A stretch of 64,000 nucleotides of DNA, taken from assembly GCA_029338675.1 (NCBI GenBank), contig JAQYAV010000137.1, forward strand, positions 1 to 64,000. The letters run 5' to 3'. Made by a program: the position numbers and the translations under genes. The stretch comes from Lachnospiraceae bacterium. GTDB taxonomy: Bacteria > Bacillota > Clostridia > Lachnospirales > Lachnospiraceae. The notes beneath the pieces were generated by a model. That model was not told the origin of the DNA. It saw only the letters and a list, made by a program, of their open reading frames with translations, and made no database searches. Positions 39,730 to 49,814 of the stretch are shown here, piece after piece. Positions within the stretch are counted from its first letter, which is position 1. Every line of letters starts with the position of its first letter.

Positions 39730-41274
39730 ATGTTTAGTAAAGTAATAAGTAGTGCAGTTCTTGGAGTAGACGGAACCATAATTAATGTTGAGGCAGATGT
39801 TAATGATGGACTTCCAATGTTTACTATGGTCGGATATCTATCCTCATCTGTAAAGGAGGCCGGCGAAAGAGTAAGAACAGCACTTAAGAATTCTGGGTAC
39901 CATCTACCACCCAAAAGAGTAACAATCAATTTATCCCCTGCAGATATAAGAAAAGATGGCTCTGCTTTCGATTTGCCTATTGCCATTGCTGTATTGATTG
40001 CTATGGGAATTACCCCTGCAATTGATATGGAAAAAACAGTAATAATAGGTGAATTGGGTTTGAATGGAGAAATTAAACCGGTCACAGGGATACTTCCTAT
40101 GGTGCATCATTGTTATAGATATGGAATAACAAAATGTATTGTTCCTATAGCAAATGTTCAAGAGGCTTTACTTGTTAGACATATGGAGGTTGTTGGTGTA
40201 TCGGATTTACGCGAAGCTTCATATTATATACAAGGGATACTTCAAATTGAATCAAAGATAAATGAAAATGATGAATGTATTAACGAGAAGATAATACATT
40301 CAATAGATTTTAATGAAATATCAGGGCAAGGAATATTAAAGCGAGGTATGGAAATTGCTGTAGCAGGTTTTCATAACGTGCTTATGACTGGGGCAGCAGG
40401 AGCTGGAAAATCTATGTTGGCAAAAAGGCTTCCTACAATTATGCCTGAAATGTCTTTTGAAGAAAGTGTTGAGGTAACTAAAATATATAGTATTGCAGGT
40501 TTATTAGATAATAAAGATGTTTTGGTAAGAAAAAGGCCTTTTCGAGCTCCGCACCATACAATTTCTAATCATGCTCTTGTTGGAGGAGGAATGGTTCCTA
40601 AACCAGGAGAGGTTAGCTTAGCCCATAATGGTGTATTGTTTTTAGATGAATTATTAGAATTTGATAAGTCAGTATTAGAGGTAATGCGTCAACCTTTAGA
40701 GGATAGAAAAATAACTATTTCAAGAGTACATGCAGCATATTCATTTCCAGCAGATTTTATGCTTGTTGCTGCAATGAATCCTTGTCCTTGTGGATACTTC
40801 CCAGATATGAAGAAATGTTCGTGCTCAGTTAATCAGATTAAGAGGTATCAAAGTAAAATAAGTGGTCCATTGTTAGATAGAATTGATATTAACATGGAAG
40901 TAAAACCCGTCACATGTAAGGAAATATTTAATGATGAAAAAAGAGAATCGTCAGAAGACATTAGAGCAAGGGTCCAACAGGCGAGAATGCTTCAGATAAA
41001 ACGTTATGAAAATGAAAATATATTTTTTAATTCTCAATTAGAAGGGAAAATGCTAAAAAAATATATAAGATTAGGTGAAGAAGAAAATAAGATATTAGAG
41101 AAGGCTTTTACTGAAATGGATTTAAGTGCAAGAGGAGTTTATAGAATTTTGAAGCTTGCAAGAACAATTGCTGATTTAGCTCTTAGTACTGAGATAAAAT
41201 CAGAACATTTGCAAGAAGCATTATTTTATAGAAATTCGGGAAGCTTTTATTATAACAATTATGACAAAATATAA
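39730..41274 (+). CDS. comM: YifB/ComM family Mg chelatase-like AAA ATPase
   Basis: MFSKVISSAVLGVDGTIINVEADVNDGLPMFTMVG...GAAGAGKSMLAKRLPTIMP...FRAPHHTISNHALVGGG...NPCPCGYF. Confidence 0.95.
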   Translation: MFSKVISSAVLGVDGTIINVEADVNDGLPMFTMVGYLSSSVKEAGERVRTALKNSGYHLPPKRVTINLSPADIRKDGSAFDLPIAIAVLIAMGITPAIDMEKTVIIGELGLNGEIKPVTGILPMVHHCYRYGITKCIVPIANVQEALLVRHMEVVGVSDLREASYYIQGILQIESKINENDECINEKIIHSIDFNEISGQGILKRGMEIAVAGFHNVLMTGAAGAGKSMLAKRLPTIMPEMSFEESVEVTKIYSIAGLLDNKDVLVRKRPFRAPHHTISNHALVGGGMVPKPGEVSLAHNGVLFLDELLEFDKSVLEVMRQPLEDRKITISRVHAAYSFPADFMLVAAMNPCPCGYFPDMKKCSCSVNQIKRYQSKISGPLLDRIDINMEVKPVTCKEIFNDEKRESSEDIRARVQQARMLQIKRYENENIFFNSQLEGKMLKKYIRLGEEENKILEKAFTEMDLSARGVYRILKLARTIADLALSTEIKSEHLQEALFYRNSGSFYYNNYDKI

Positions 41275-41405
41275 ATATAGTAATAAATAGTGAATATTAT
41301 CCATATGTAAAGTGCATCCATTACAAGGTGTAAATAAGAAGAATGAAAATTACAGTAAATATATATTGATATAAAGTGATATCGAAATAAGAAGGAGAAT
41401 TAATA

Positions 41406-42617
41406 TTGAAACAACTTGAAAATGATGAATATATGCTTAATTTATGGTTTTGTAATATTGAAGGAGTAGGTAATGTGTCAAGAAGAAAGCTTTTAGAAGC
41501 TTTTCACACAATTGCAAACATATATGATGCAAGGGAAGAATTAATTAAAAATGTACTAGGTGACAAGATAATTAAAGCATTTTATGAATCTAAAAATGCA
41601 AATAAAGTAATAGAAATAAGTGAAAGATTAAATGAAAGAAAAATTAAATTCGTGTATCCTGGACATGAAGATTATCCTAAGAAGCTTCTTAATATATACG
41701 ATTATCCAATGGGGCTATATGTACGTGGTAACTTAGGAAATAAAATTAATGAATTTAATAGTAGTATTGCAATAGTAGGTTCTCGTGTTTCAAGTGCCTA
41801 TGGAAGAGAAATAGCTAATAATTTTGCTAGAAATCTTGCCATGAATGGTATATCTATAATAAGTGGTTTAGCTAGAGGAATTGATAGCGCAGCACATAAG
41901 GGAGCGCTTGTTGCTAATGGACATACAATTGCAGTATTAGGATGTGGTATAAATGTTACATATCCAAAAGAAAATATAGAGCTTTTTTTAGAGGTAGAAA
42001 GAAATGGAGCAATTATATCTGAATATGGATTAGATGTTAGTCCTAATGCAGGCTTCTTTCCATGTAGAAATAGAATAATAAGTGGATTGTCAGATGGAGT
42101 ATGCGTTGTCGAAGCAAAGAAAAAAAGTGGTTCTTTAATTACTGTGGATTGTGCGCTTGAACAAGGAAAACAAGTATATTCTGTTCCTGGAAGACTATTT
42201 GATCAAAATAGTGAGGGAACAAATAATTTGATAAAACAAGGCGCATATTGTGTTTGCAGTTATAAGGATATTTTGTCTGATTTGTTTGGGGAAGATTATA
42301 CTAAAAATAAAGATATATATATTGAAAATAAAGAAAAATATATTGAAAATAAAACTGAAATAAAAGACAATTGCGAAAATGATAAAAAGAAATACAAATC
42401 AAATATAATAAAAACAGAAGGAAATGTAAATAAAAATTGTCTTGCACCTATGGAAAAAATGGTGTATAGTTGTTTGAGTTTGGAACCTACATATATAGAT
42501 GATGTTATTAATATGGCAGGACTAGGAATAACTAGGACTATTAGTACATTATATATGTTAGAAGAAAAGAAAGTAGTTAAACAGCCATTGAAGGGGTATT
42601 ACATAGTGGCTATATAA
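41406..42617 (+). CDS. dprA: DNA processing protein DprA
   Basis: IAIVGSRVSSAYGREIANNFARNLAMNGISIISGLARGIDSAAHKGAL...TIAVLGCGINVTYPKEN...PGRLFDQNSEGTNNLIKQGA; TTG start. Confidence 0.93.
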   Translation: MKQLENDEYMLNLWFCNIEGVGNVSRRKLLEAFHTIANIYDAREELIKNVLGDKIIKAFYESKNANKVIEISERLNERKIKFVYPGHEDYPKKLLNIYDYPMGLYVRGNLGNKINEFNSSIAIVGSRVSSAYGREIANNFARNLAMNGISIISGLARGIDSAAHKGALVANGHTIAVLGCGINVTYPKENIELFLEVERNGAIISEYGLDVSPNAGFFPCRNRIISGLSDGVCVVEAKKKSGSLITVDCALEQGKQVYSVPGRLFDQNSEGTNNLIKQGAYCVCSYKDILSDLFGEDYTKNKDIYIENKEKYIENKTEIKDNCENDKKKYKSNIIKTEGNVNKNCLAPMEKMVYSCLSLEPTYIDDVINMAGLGITRTISTLYMLEEKKVVKQPLKGYYIVAI

Positions 42618-42643
42618 TATTAGTAAACTGAGAGGATATTGAA

Positions 42644-44692
42644 ATGGCAAATAATCTTGTGATAGTGGAGTCGCCAGCCAAAGCTAATACAATAAAGAAG
42701 TTTTTAGGTTCGTCTTATGAAGTTATTGCTTCGAATGGACATATTAGAGACTTACCAAAAAGCAAACTTGGAATAGATATTGAAAATGATTATGAACCAA
42801 AATACATCACAATTCGTGGAAAAGGTAGCTTAGTAGCAGAATTAAGAAAGGCTGTAAAGAAAGCGGATAAAATATATCTTGCAACCGACCCCGACCGTGA
42901 GGGAGAAGCAATTTCATATCATTTATATGAAGCACTAAATCTTGCAAATAAAAAAGTAAAGAGAATTACCTTTAATGAGATTACGAAGGATGCTGTTAAG
43001 GCATCAATTAAAAATGCAAGAGAAATAGATATGGATCTTGTTGATGCCCAGCAGGCTAGAAGATTGCTTGATAGAATGGTTGGATATACCATAAGTCCAG
43101 TTCTTTGGGAAAAAATCAAAAGAGGTTTAAGTGCAGGAAGGGTTCAATCTGTTGCACTTAAACTTATATGTGATAGGGAAGAAGAAATAAATTCTTTTGT
43201 GCCAACAGAATATTGGTCGATGGATGTTAATTTAGACAGAAATAACGGATTAAAGCCTGTTGTTTTTCACTATACAAAGGACAAAATATCTAAAGAAGAA
43301 CTAGAATTACTTAAGAAAAATATCAAAGGCAAAAAGGCTAATATAACAGATATTAAAACTACTGAAAAAACAAAGAATCCACCACTTCCTTTTACAACTA
43401 GTACGCTTCAACAGGAAGCTGGCAAAAAGCTTAATTTCTCTACTAGTAAGACAATGAGATTAGCTCAACAATTATATGAAGGTGTTGAAGTAAAAGGTCA
43501 TGGAAGTATTGGTTTAATAACATATTTAAGAACTGATTCAGTTAGAATTTCTGAAGAAGCAGATGCTAGTGCAAAGGAATTCATTAAAGATAAATATGGT
43601 GAGAAATATATTGGCACCGGTGATATTAAGAAGTCAGATAAGAAAATTCAGGATGCTCACGAAGCAATTAGACCAACATACATTAACATAACTCCTGTTG
43701 AATTAAAGGATCAATTACCTAGAGATTTATTTAGACTATATCAGTTAATCTATAATAGATTTTTGGCTAGTAGAATGAGTAAAGCTGTAAATGAGGTGCT
43801 TTCAATTACAGCAGATATAGGCAGTGAAAAGTTTAGAACCTCTACTTCAAAGGTATTATTCGAAGGATTTATGTCTGTATATGATGCTGATGAGGAAAAA
43901 GAAAAAAGAGTGCACTTGAATGGAATAGAGGTTGGAGATGTATTAGACGTTGCTTCAGTTGAAGAAAAGCAACATTTTACACAACCCCCAGCTCATTATT
44001 CAGAGGCACTTTTGGTAAAAACTATGGAGGAGCTTGGCATAGGAAGACCTTCCACATATGCTCCTACTATAGCAATTATCATTAATAGAAGATATGTGGT
44101 AAAGGAAAATAAGAATTTGTATGTTACAGAAATTGGCGAGGCTGTTAATCAATTTATGACAAAAGCATTTCCTGCGATCGTCGATACTAGTTTTACAGCT
44201 AATATAGAGTCTTTGCTTGATAAGATTGAAGAAGGAGAGATTAATTGGAAAGTTGTTATTAGAAACTTTTATCCAGACCTAAAACTATCAGTTGAGGAAG
44301 CAAAGAAACAGTTAGAAAGTGTATCAATTAAAGAAGAAGTTTCTGATGAAAAATGTGAATTATGTGGTCGAATGATGGTTGTAAAATATGGTCCACATGG
44401 AAAGTTTTTAGCTTGTCCAGGATTCCCAGAATGCAGAAATACAAAGCCTCATTATGAAAAAATTGGAATAGCTTGTCCTGTTTGTAATGGAGAGGTAGTC
44501 CTTAGAAAGACTAAAAAAGGTCGAAAATATTTTGGATGTATTAATAATCCAGAATGTGAATTTATGTCATGGTCTAAGCCTGTTGAACAAAAATGTCCAA
44601 CCTGTGGCAGTTATATGGTTGAAAAAGGAAATAAGATTCTTTGCTCTGCTGAGGGCTGTGGCTATAGCTGTGATAAAGCAAAGGAAAAGTAA
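42644..44692 (+). CDS. topA: DNA topoisomerase I
   Basis: NLVIVESPAKANTIKKFLGSSYEVIASNGHIRDLPKSKLGID...TDPDREGEAISYHL...LITYLRTDSVRIS; three C-terminal Zn-ribbon motifs. Confidence 0.97.
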   Translation: MANNLVIVESPAKANTIKKFLGSSYEVIASNGHIRDLPKSKLGIDIENDYEPKYITIRGKGSLVAELRKAVKKADKIYLATDPDREGEAISYHLYEALNLANKKVKRITFNEITKDAVKASIKNAREIDMDLVDAQQARRLLDRMVGYTISPVLWEKIKRGLSAGRVQSVALKLICDREEEINSFVPTEYWSMDVNLDRNNGLKPVVFHYTKDKISKEELELLKKNIKGKKANITDIKTTEKTKNPPLPFTTSTLQQEAGKKLNFSTSKTMRLAQQLYEGVEVKGHGSIGLITYLRTDSVRISEEADASAKEFIKDKYGEKYIGTGDIKKSDKKIQDAHEAIRPTYINITPVELKDQLPRDLFRLYQLIYNRFLASRMSKAVNEVLSITADIGSEKFRTSTSKVLFEGFMSVYDADEEKEKRVHLNGIEVGDVLDVASVEEKQHFTQPPAHYSEALLVKTMEELGIGRPSTYAPTIAIIINRRYVVKENKNLYVTEIGEAVNQFMTKAFPAIVDTSFTANIESLLDKIEEGEINWKVVIRNFYPDLKLSVEEAKKQLESVSIKEEVSDEKCELCGRMMVVKYGPHGKFLACPGFPECRNTKPHYEKIGIACPVCNGEVVLRKTKKGRKYFGCINNPECEFMSWSKPVEQKCPTCGSYMVEKGNKILCSAEGCGYSCDKAKEK

Positions 44693-44750
44693 ATATTTTG
44701 TGGTTAGATTATATTTTTGTTGATGATACACACAAAATATGGTAGTATTA

Positions 44751-44800
44751 TTATCGTGTAGGTTTATGTTTATATTAACTTACACGATAATTTTTTGTTT
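44751..44800 (+). terminator. Rho-independent terminator after topA
   Basis: TTATCGTGTAGGTTT...AACTTACACGATAATTTTTTGTTTT. Confidence 0.75.
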
Positions 44801-44823
44801 TATTTATATACGTGTAATGAATT

Positions 44824-45025
44824 AGCAATTTTATGCCGATATATCCTTCGTAAGATATATAGCATAATTTGCTGATTGATATAATGGAATAGTATATCGG
44901 CAAGTTATTATAATGGTTTTTAAAGGATTATTTCTAATAAACTGTTATTCTCTAAAAAAGGATTTTTAGAGTATTTCAAAAGGATTTGTGAGGTATACTC
45001 ATAAGTCCTTTTATGCGTTTATTTG
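44824..45025 (+). promoter_or_regulatory. Structured intergenic/leader region upstream of flgB (multiple hairpins)
   Basis: AGCAA...TTGCT hairpin (44824-44873), CTCTAAAAA-agga-TTTTTAGAG, and AAAAGGATTTGTGAG-gtata-CTCATAAGTCCTTTT. Confidence 0.5.
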
Positions 45026-45070
45026 GAGAACACTATTGTACATAGAGATTAGCTTTTTTAGGAGGTTAAT

Positions 45071-45460
45071 ATGATTAATACAAATATATATAATTATGTT
45101 AATATTCTTGACAAGGCAGCAGATGCTGCGAATTTACGAAATGAATTGATTAACAATAATATTGCTAATGTTAGTACACCTAACTATAAGAGAAAGGATA
45201 TTGATTTTGAATCTGTATTGCAAGCTGAATTAGCAGGAGAAAAAAATTTATCAAATGCAGTTGCAAGAGCAAACAAAGATTTATCTATTTTAGATCCTCA
45301 GGTTTACACAGACAATGCTTCTTTATCTTACAGACTAGATGGTAATAATGTAGATATTGCAACAGAAGAAGCGTATTTAGCGCAAAATCAAATTAGATAT
45401 CAGATGCTTGTTGATTTGATGGGACAAGAATTTTCTAGATATAAATCAGTATTGAGTTAG
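45071..45460 (+). CDS. flgB: Flagellar basal-body rod protein FlgB
   Basis: ILDKAADAANLRNELINNNIANVSTPNYKRKDIDFES...GNNVDIATEEAYLAQNQIRYQ. Confidence 0.93.
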   Translation: MINTNIYNYVNILDKAADAANLRNELINNNIANVSTPNYKRKDIDFESVLQAELAGEKNLSNAVARANKDLSILDPQVYTDNASLSYRLDGNNVDIATEEAYLAQNQIRYQMLVDLMGQEFSRYKSVLS

Positions 45461-45490
45461 GATTAAATTTATTATATAGGAGGTAGTGAT

Positions 45491-45931
45491 ATGGGAGTTT
45501 TTTCTGCAATGAATGTGTCTGCCACAGGTATGACGGCTCAACAAATAAGAATGGATATAATTTCTGAAAATATTGCTAATGCAAATACTACAAGAACAGA
45601 AAATGGTGAAGCATATAGAAGAAAAACCGTTGTTTTTGCTGAAAAGGATACAACATCCTTTGATCATATTTTGAATGGTTATTTGAGTCACTATCAGCCT
45701 AATGGAGTAAAAGCACCTAAGATTGTTGAGGATCAATCTGAACTAAGATTAGTTTATGAACCAGACAATCCGGATGCTAACGAGGATGGATATGTTGAAT
45801 ACCCTAATGTTGATACGGTTACTGAGATGACAAATTTAATTGATTCTAGCAGAGCGTATGAAGCATCTGTTACTGCGTTTAATGCATCTAAGAGTATTGC
45901 AGTTAAAGGAATGGAATTGTTTAAAAGTTAG
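45491..45931 (+). CDS. flgC: Flagellar basal-body rod protein FlgC
   Basis: MNVSATGMTAQQIRMDIISENIANANTTRTENGEAYRRK...TEMTNLIDSSRAYEASVTAFNASKSIAVKGMEL. Confidence 0.94.
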   Translation: MGVFSAMNVSATGMTAQQIRMDIISENIANANTTRTENGEAYRRKTVVFAEKDTTSFDHILNGYLSHYQPNGVKAPKIVEDQSELRLVYEPDNPDANEDGYVEYPNVDTVTEMTNLIDSSRAYEASVTAFNASKSIAVKGMELFKS

Positions 45932-45980
45932 TTTTATGCATTAACATTATTTGCGATTGAGATACCAAGGAGGAATAATT

Positions 45981-46298
45981 ATGTCAGTTACACCAGTATC
46001 ACTGTTTAGTGATAATTTTACAACATTGAATAGTGTAAACAAAAGTACATTAAATGATAATAGAAAAGTTAATTCATTTGATTCAATTTTTAATGCAGCA
46101 ATAGATATGTATCGAGAAACTGATTCTTTACAAAAGGCTGCAGAGTCAGCTGAAATAAGTTTTGCATTGGGATATACAAATAGTATTCATGATGTTGCTT
46201 TAGCACAACAAAAGGCTAATATTTCATTACAATATACAACTAAAATTACGAATTCGGTTGTTTCTGCTTACAAAGAAATTATGGGAATGCAATTATAA
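45981..46298 (+). CDS. fliE: Flagellar hook-basal body complex protein FliE
   Basis: SFDSIFNAAIDMYRETDSLQKAAE...IHDVALAQQKANISLQYTTKITNSVVSAYKEIMGMQL. Confidence 0.9.
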   Translation: MSVTPVSLFSDNFTTLNSVNKSTLNDNRKVNSFDSIFNAAIDMYRETDSLQKAAESAEISFALGYTNSIHDVALAQQKANISLQYTTKITNSVVSAYKEIMGMQL

Positions 46299-46331
46299 TT
46301 GTGGGATTAAATAAATCCTACGGAGGCGAAT

Positions 46332-47933
46332 ATGGGAGAATGGTTCAAACAATTACCAGCTAAAATGCTGGAATTTTGGAATAAATATACGGCAAAACAA
46401 AAGACATTGTTCTTTTCAGTTATTGCAGCTGTTGTAATATCATTAGTTGCATTGTTTTTGATTTTAAATAGAACTACGTTTGTTAAATTAGCTACATTTG
46501 AGGATGCTTCAGCAACTGCAAAGGCAGCTAACTTACTTGAAGAGCAAGGTCTTACTATTAAGATACCTAATGATGCATTAAGCATAGAAGTTGATGAAAA
46601 ACAGGTTTCAAAGGCAAGACTTATACTTGGTGAAAATGGCGTTTCTCCAAGTATTAATGGAACTGATTATGAATGGTTGTTTAATAATAGCTTTAATACA
46701 ACTGATTCAGAGAAAAAGTTAAAGGCTAAAATAAATTTACAATCTACAATGGAAGCTGATATAAGCAATATTGATGGTATTGCTAAGGCATCTGTAACTA
46801 TTAATTTACCTGATAATACTAATACGATATATACTAAGGATTTGACTACTTCAGTTAGTATTATGATTACTATAAATAGTAATTTTAATAAAGAAAGTAT
46901 ACAGGGTATTGCAGAATATGCAAAAACTTGCGTTGGAGATTCGAATACTGAGGCGATTACTATTATTGATAATCAGGGCAATTTATTGTTTTCTGGTACA
47001 AATAGTGCTGCAACGGTTAATAATACTTTGTTAGTTGAGCAACAGGTAGAAGAATATTATAACAGTAAGCTGTGGAATCTTATGGTTAATTCCGGAGTTT
47101 ACGATGAGGTTTCTGTTTCTTCTAATCTTGCAATTAATTTATCTGAAACAGAAAAAAGAAAAATTGAATATTATTCAAATGATACTGATGATACAGGCCC
47201 TAAAGAAAACTATTATTATTATGTTGCTGAAAATACAGACGGTACTGGTGGCGTGGTTGGTACAGATGCAAATGGCGAAGAAATAACAGATTATAACTTA
47301 CTTGATAATGCAAATGGCGAATCTAAGCTTACACTTATTAAAGAGTCATATGCTACAAGTAGTATAGAAGAGAATACGAAAACACCAGTAGGTGAAGTAG
47401 ATATGGCTAATTCAAGCATGGCGATGTATCTTACAAAGTATCTAGTTTATGATGAGACCCAGATGAAAGCTGATGGCCTTTTGGATGATACGACCTTTGC
47501 GGAGTTTAAAAATGCAAATTCTGAAATAACAGAAAATGCAAATTCTGAGGAATTAGTTGCTCTTTTAGCTAAGGCGACTGGTATTAGTGAAAAGAGTATT
47601 TATGTTGTTGAAAGAACAGTACCTGTATTTTATCCTGCTGAGGCTAAAAAGATTCCGATTCAAAGTATTTTATCTATAGCACTTGCTGTTGTTATTGGTG
47701 TGTTATTATTGATGGTTGTTCTTAGAAGTATGAAACCAGAAGAAATCATTGAGGTTGAGCCGGAACTTTCTGTAGAGGCTTTGCTTGCAACTACTAAAGA
47801 AAATCAGACTCTTGATGATATTGAGTTTAGTGATAAATCAGCTACTAAGATGCATATTGAGAAATTTGTTGATGAAAATCCAGAAGCGGTTGCTTCGTTA
47901 CTTAGAAACTGGTTGAATGATGATTGGGAGTGA
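46332..47933 (+). CDS. fliF: Flagellar M-ring protein FliF
   Basis: N- and C-terminal TM helices; ATAKAANLLEEQGLTIKIPNDALSIEVDEKQVSKARLILGENGVSP; position between fliE and fliG. Confidence 0.92.
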   Translation: MGEWFKQLPAKMLEFWNKYTAKQKTLFFSVIAAVVISLVALFLILNRTTFVKLATFEDASATAKAANLLEEQGLTIKIPNDALSIEVDEKQVSKARLILGENGVSPSINGTDYEWLFNNSFNTTDSEKKLKAKINLQSTMEADISNIDGIAKASVTINLPDNTNTIYTKDLTTSVSIMITINSNFNKESIQGIAEYAKTCVGDSNTEAITIIDNQGNLLFSGTNSAATVNNTLLVEQQVEEYYNSKLWNLMVNSGVYDEVSVSSNLAINLSETEKRKIEYYSNDTDDTGPKENYYYYVAENTDGTGGVVGTDANGEEITDYNLLDNANGESKLTLIKESYATSSIEENTKTPVGEVDMANSSMAMYLTKYLVYDETQMKADGLLDDTTFAEFKNANSEITENANSEELVALLAKATGISEKSIYVVERTVPVFYPAEAKKIPIQSILSIALAVVIGVLLLMVVLRSMKPEEIIEVEPELSVEALLATTKENQTLDDIEFSDKSATKMHIEKFVDENPEAVASLLRNWLNDDWE

Positions 47934-47939
47934 TAGGAT

Positions 47940-48953
47940 ATGGCTGTTAAATCAAATGAAATAACTGGTATTCAAAAGGCAGCAATATTATTGATTGCTC
48001 TTGGACCAGAAAGATCTTCACAGGTATTTAAGCATTTAAAGGATGATGAAATAGAACAGTTGACTTTGGAAATTGCAAATACAAAGAGTGTTCCATCAGA
48101 TGTTAAAGATGCAGTTTTGGATGAATTTTATGAGGTTTGTTTGGCACAGCAATATATTGCAGAAGGTGGTATTGCATATGCTAAGGAGCTTCTTGATAAG
48201 GCTCTTGGAGAGGATAGAGCAAGGGATGTTATTGGTAGACTTACAGCTTCTCTTCAGGTTAGACCATTTGAATTTGTCAGAAAAGCTGATGCAAGCCAGT
48301 TACTTAACTTTATTCAAGATGAACATCCACAGACAATTGCACTTATTTTAGCATATTTGCCGGCATCTCAGGCGGCAGCAGTAGTAAGTGCCTTAACGCC
48401 TGAAAAGCAGGCTGATGTTGCAAGAAGAATAGCTATGATGGATAGAACTAGTCCGGATGTAATTAAAGAAGTTGAGAAAGTTCTTGAGAAGAAGCTTGCT
48501 TCTCTTGTTAATCAGGATTACACAATTGTTGGTGGCGTTGATTCTATTGTTAACATTCTTAATACTGTTGATAGAAGTACTGAAAAACATATCATGGAGA
48601 ATTTGGAAGTGGAAGAACCAGAACTTGCAGACGAAATCAGAAGAAAGATGTTTGTGTTCGAGGATATCTTGTTGCTTGATAATAGATCAATTCAGACAGT
48701 GCTTCGTGAGATTGACAATAATGAGTTGGCAGTTGCGTTAAAGAATGCAAACGAGGATGTTCAGAAGTTAATTTTTGATAATCTTTCATCTAGACTTGCT
48801 GCTATGATAAAAGAAGACATGGAATTTATGGGACCTGTTAAGCTTAAGGATGTTGAAGAAGCTCAGCAGAAGATTGTTAATATTATTAGAAAACTCGAAG
48901 ACTCAGGTGAAATTGTTGTTTCACGTGGTGGAGGTGACGAGATAGTTGTCTAG
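47940..48953 (+). CDS. fliG: Flagellar motor switch protein FliG
   Basis: ITGIQKAAILLIALGPERSSQVFKHL...EHPQTIALILAYLPASQAAAVVSALTPEKQADVARRIA...DMEFMGPVKLKDVEEAQQKIVNIIRKLEDSGEI. Confidence 0.96.
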   Translation: MAVKSNEITGIQKAAILLIALGPERSSQVFKHLKDDEIEQLTLEIANTKSVPSDVKDAVLDEFYEVCLAQQYIAEGGIAYAKELLDKALGEDRARDVIGRLTASLQVRPFEFVRKADASQLLNFIQDEHPQTIALILAYLPASQAAAVVSALTPEKQADVARRIAMMDRTSPDVIKEVEKVLEKKLASLVNQDYTIVGGVDSIVNILNTVDRSTEKHIMENLEVEEPELADEIRRKMFVFEDILLLDNRSIQTVLREIDNNELAVALKNANEDVQKLIFDNLSSRLAAMIKEDMEFMGPVKLKDVEEAQQKIVNIIRKLEDSGEIVVSRGGGDEIVV

Positions 48954-49749
48954 TTTATTTAAATCAGGCATTGTGGGAAATATTAATTCTGAGGTCAAGC
49001 CTTTTGTTTTTGATGGAAATAGCATAATTCTTGATTTGCAAAATAAAGGTAAAATTATAAGACCTTTAGAAGAAACTATGCAGGCAGATGAAGATGTTGA
49101 AGAAATGCTTAAGCATAGCAGCGCACCACTTAATCAAGAGATTCTTGATGATGCCATGGATAAGGCAAAGGAAGTATATGAGGATGCAAGGAACCGTGCT
49201 ACTAAAATAGTTGATGATGCATATGTAGAGGCAGATGTAATTCGTGAGAACGCACGTCAAGAAGGCTATGATAAGGGACTTGAAGAAGGCAATATGGAAG
49301 CTATGCGTCGTGCAGATGAGTATTTAGCTAAACTACAAAGAGAACAAGATGAGGTCCTTTCACAAAATGAAAAGCGTATTGCAGAGGCAATTAAAGAGTC
49401 TGAAGATAAAGTGTTGGATATGGCATGCTTTATTATTGAGAAGATGACTGGCATTTTGGTAGAAAACTACAAATCGGTCATGTTACATATGATTAACAAT
49501 GCAATAAATGATGCTGTTACAGGAAGTGAATATGTAATTAAGGTTTCTGATGAAAATTATGCTTATATAATGGATAACTACGATAGAATAGTTGGATCTG
49601 CTAATCCAAGCATTAGTATTGAAATATTTGCAGATTCCAAATTAGATAAGCAAAATTGTATTATTGAATCGGAGACAGGAATAGTTGATTTGTCAATGGA
49701 TGTACAAGTTCGAAATCTTATAACAGCAATAAAAATGCTTACAGATTAA
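48946..49749 (+). CDS. fliH: Flagellar assembly protein FliH
   Basis: Position between fliG and fliI; GYDKGLEEGNMEAMRRADEYLAKLQREQDEVLSQNEKRIAEAIKESEDKVLDMACFIIEKMTG. TTG start overlapping fliG. Confidence 0.85.
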   Translation: MSSLFKSGIVGNINSEVKPFVFDGNSIILDLQNKGKIIRPLEETMQADEDVEEMLKHSSAPLNQEILDDAMDKAKEVYEDARNRATKIVDDAYVEADVIRENARQEGYDKGLEEGNMEAMRRADEYLAKLQREQDEVLSQNEKRIAEAIKESEDKVLDMACFIIEKMTGILVENYKSVMLHMINNAINDAVTGSEYVIKVSDENYAYIMDNYDRIVGSANPSISIEIFADSKLDKQNCIIESETGIVDLSMDVQVRNLITAIKMLTD

Positions 49750-49752
49750 CTA

Positions 49753-49783
49753 TAATTCCTCGATTTTTATCGAGGAATTATTT
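49753..49783 (+). promoter_or_regulatory. Perfect hairpin between fliH and fliI
   Basis: TAATTCCTCGAT-tttt-ATCGAGGAATTA followed by only TTT. Confidence 0.7.
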
Positions 49784-49814
49784 CTAGTAAAGAAAAGTTT
49801 AAGGTGGTGATGGT

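Noticed and set aside
42300-42440. Lys/Asn-rich repetitive segment (IENKEKYIENKTEIKDN) in dprA
   Set aside because: Simple low-complexity linker between the Rossmann core and C-terminal winged helix; common in AT-rich genomes.
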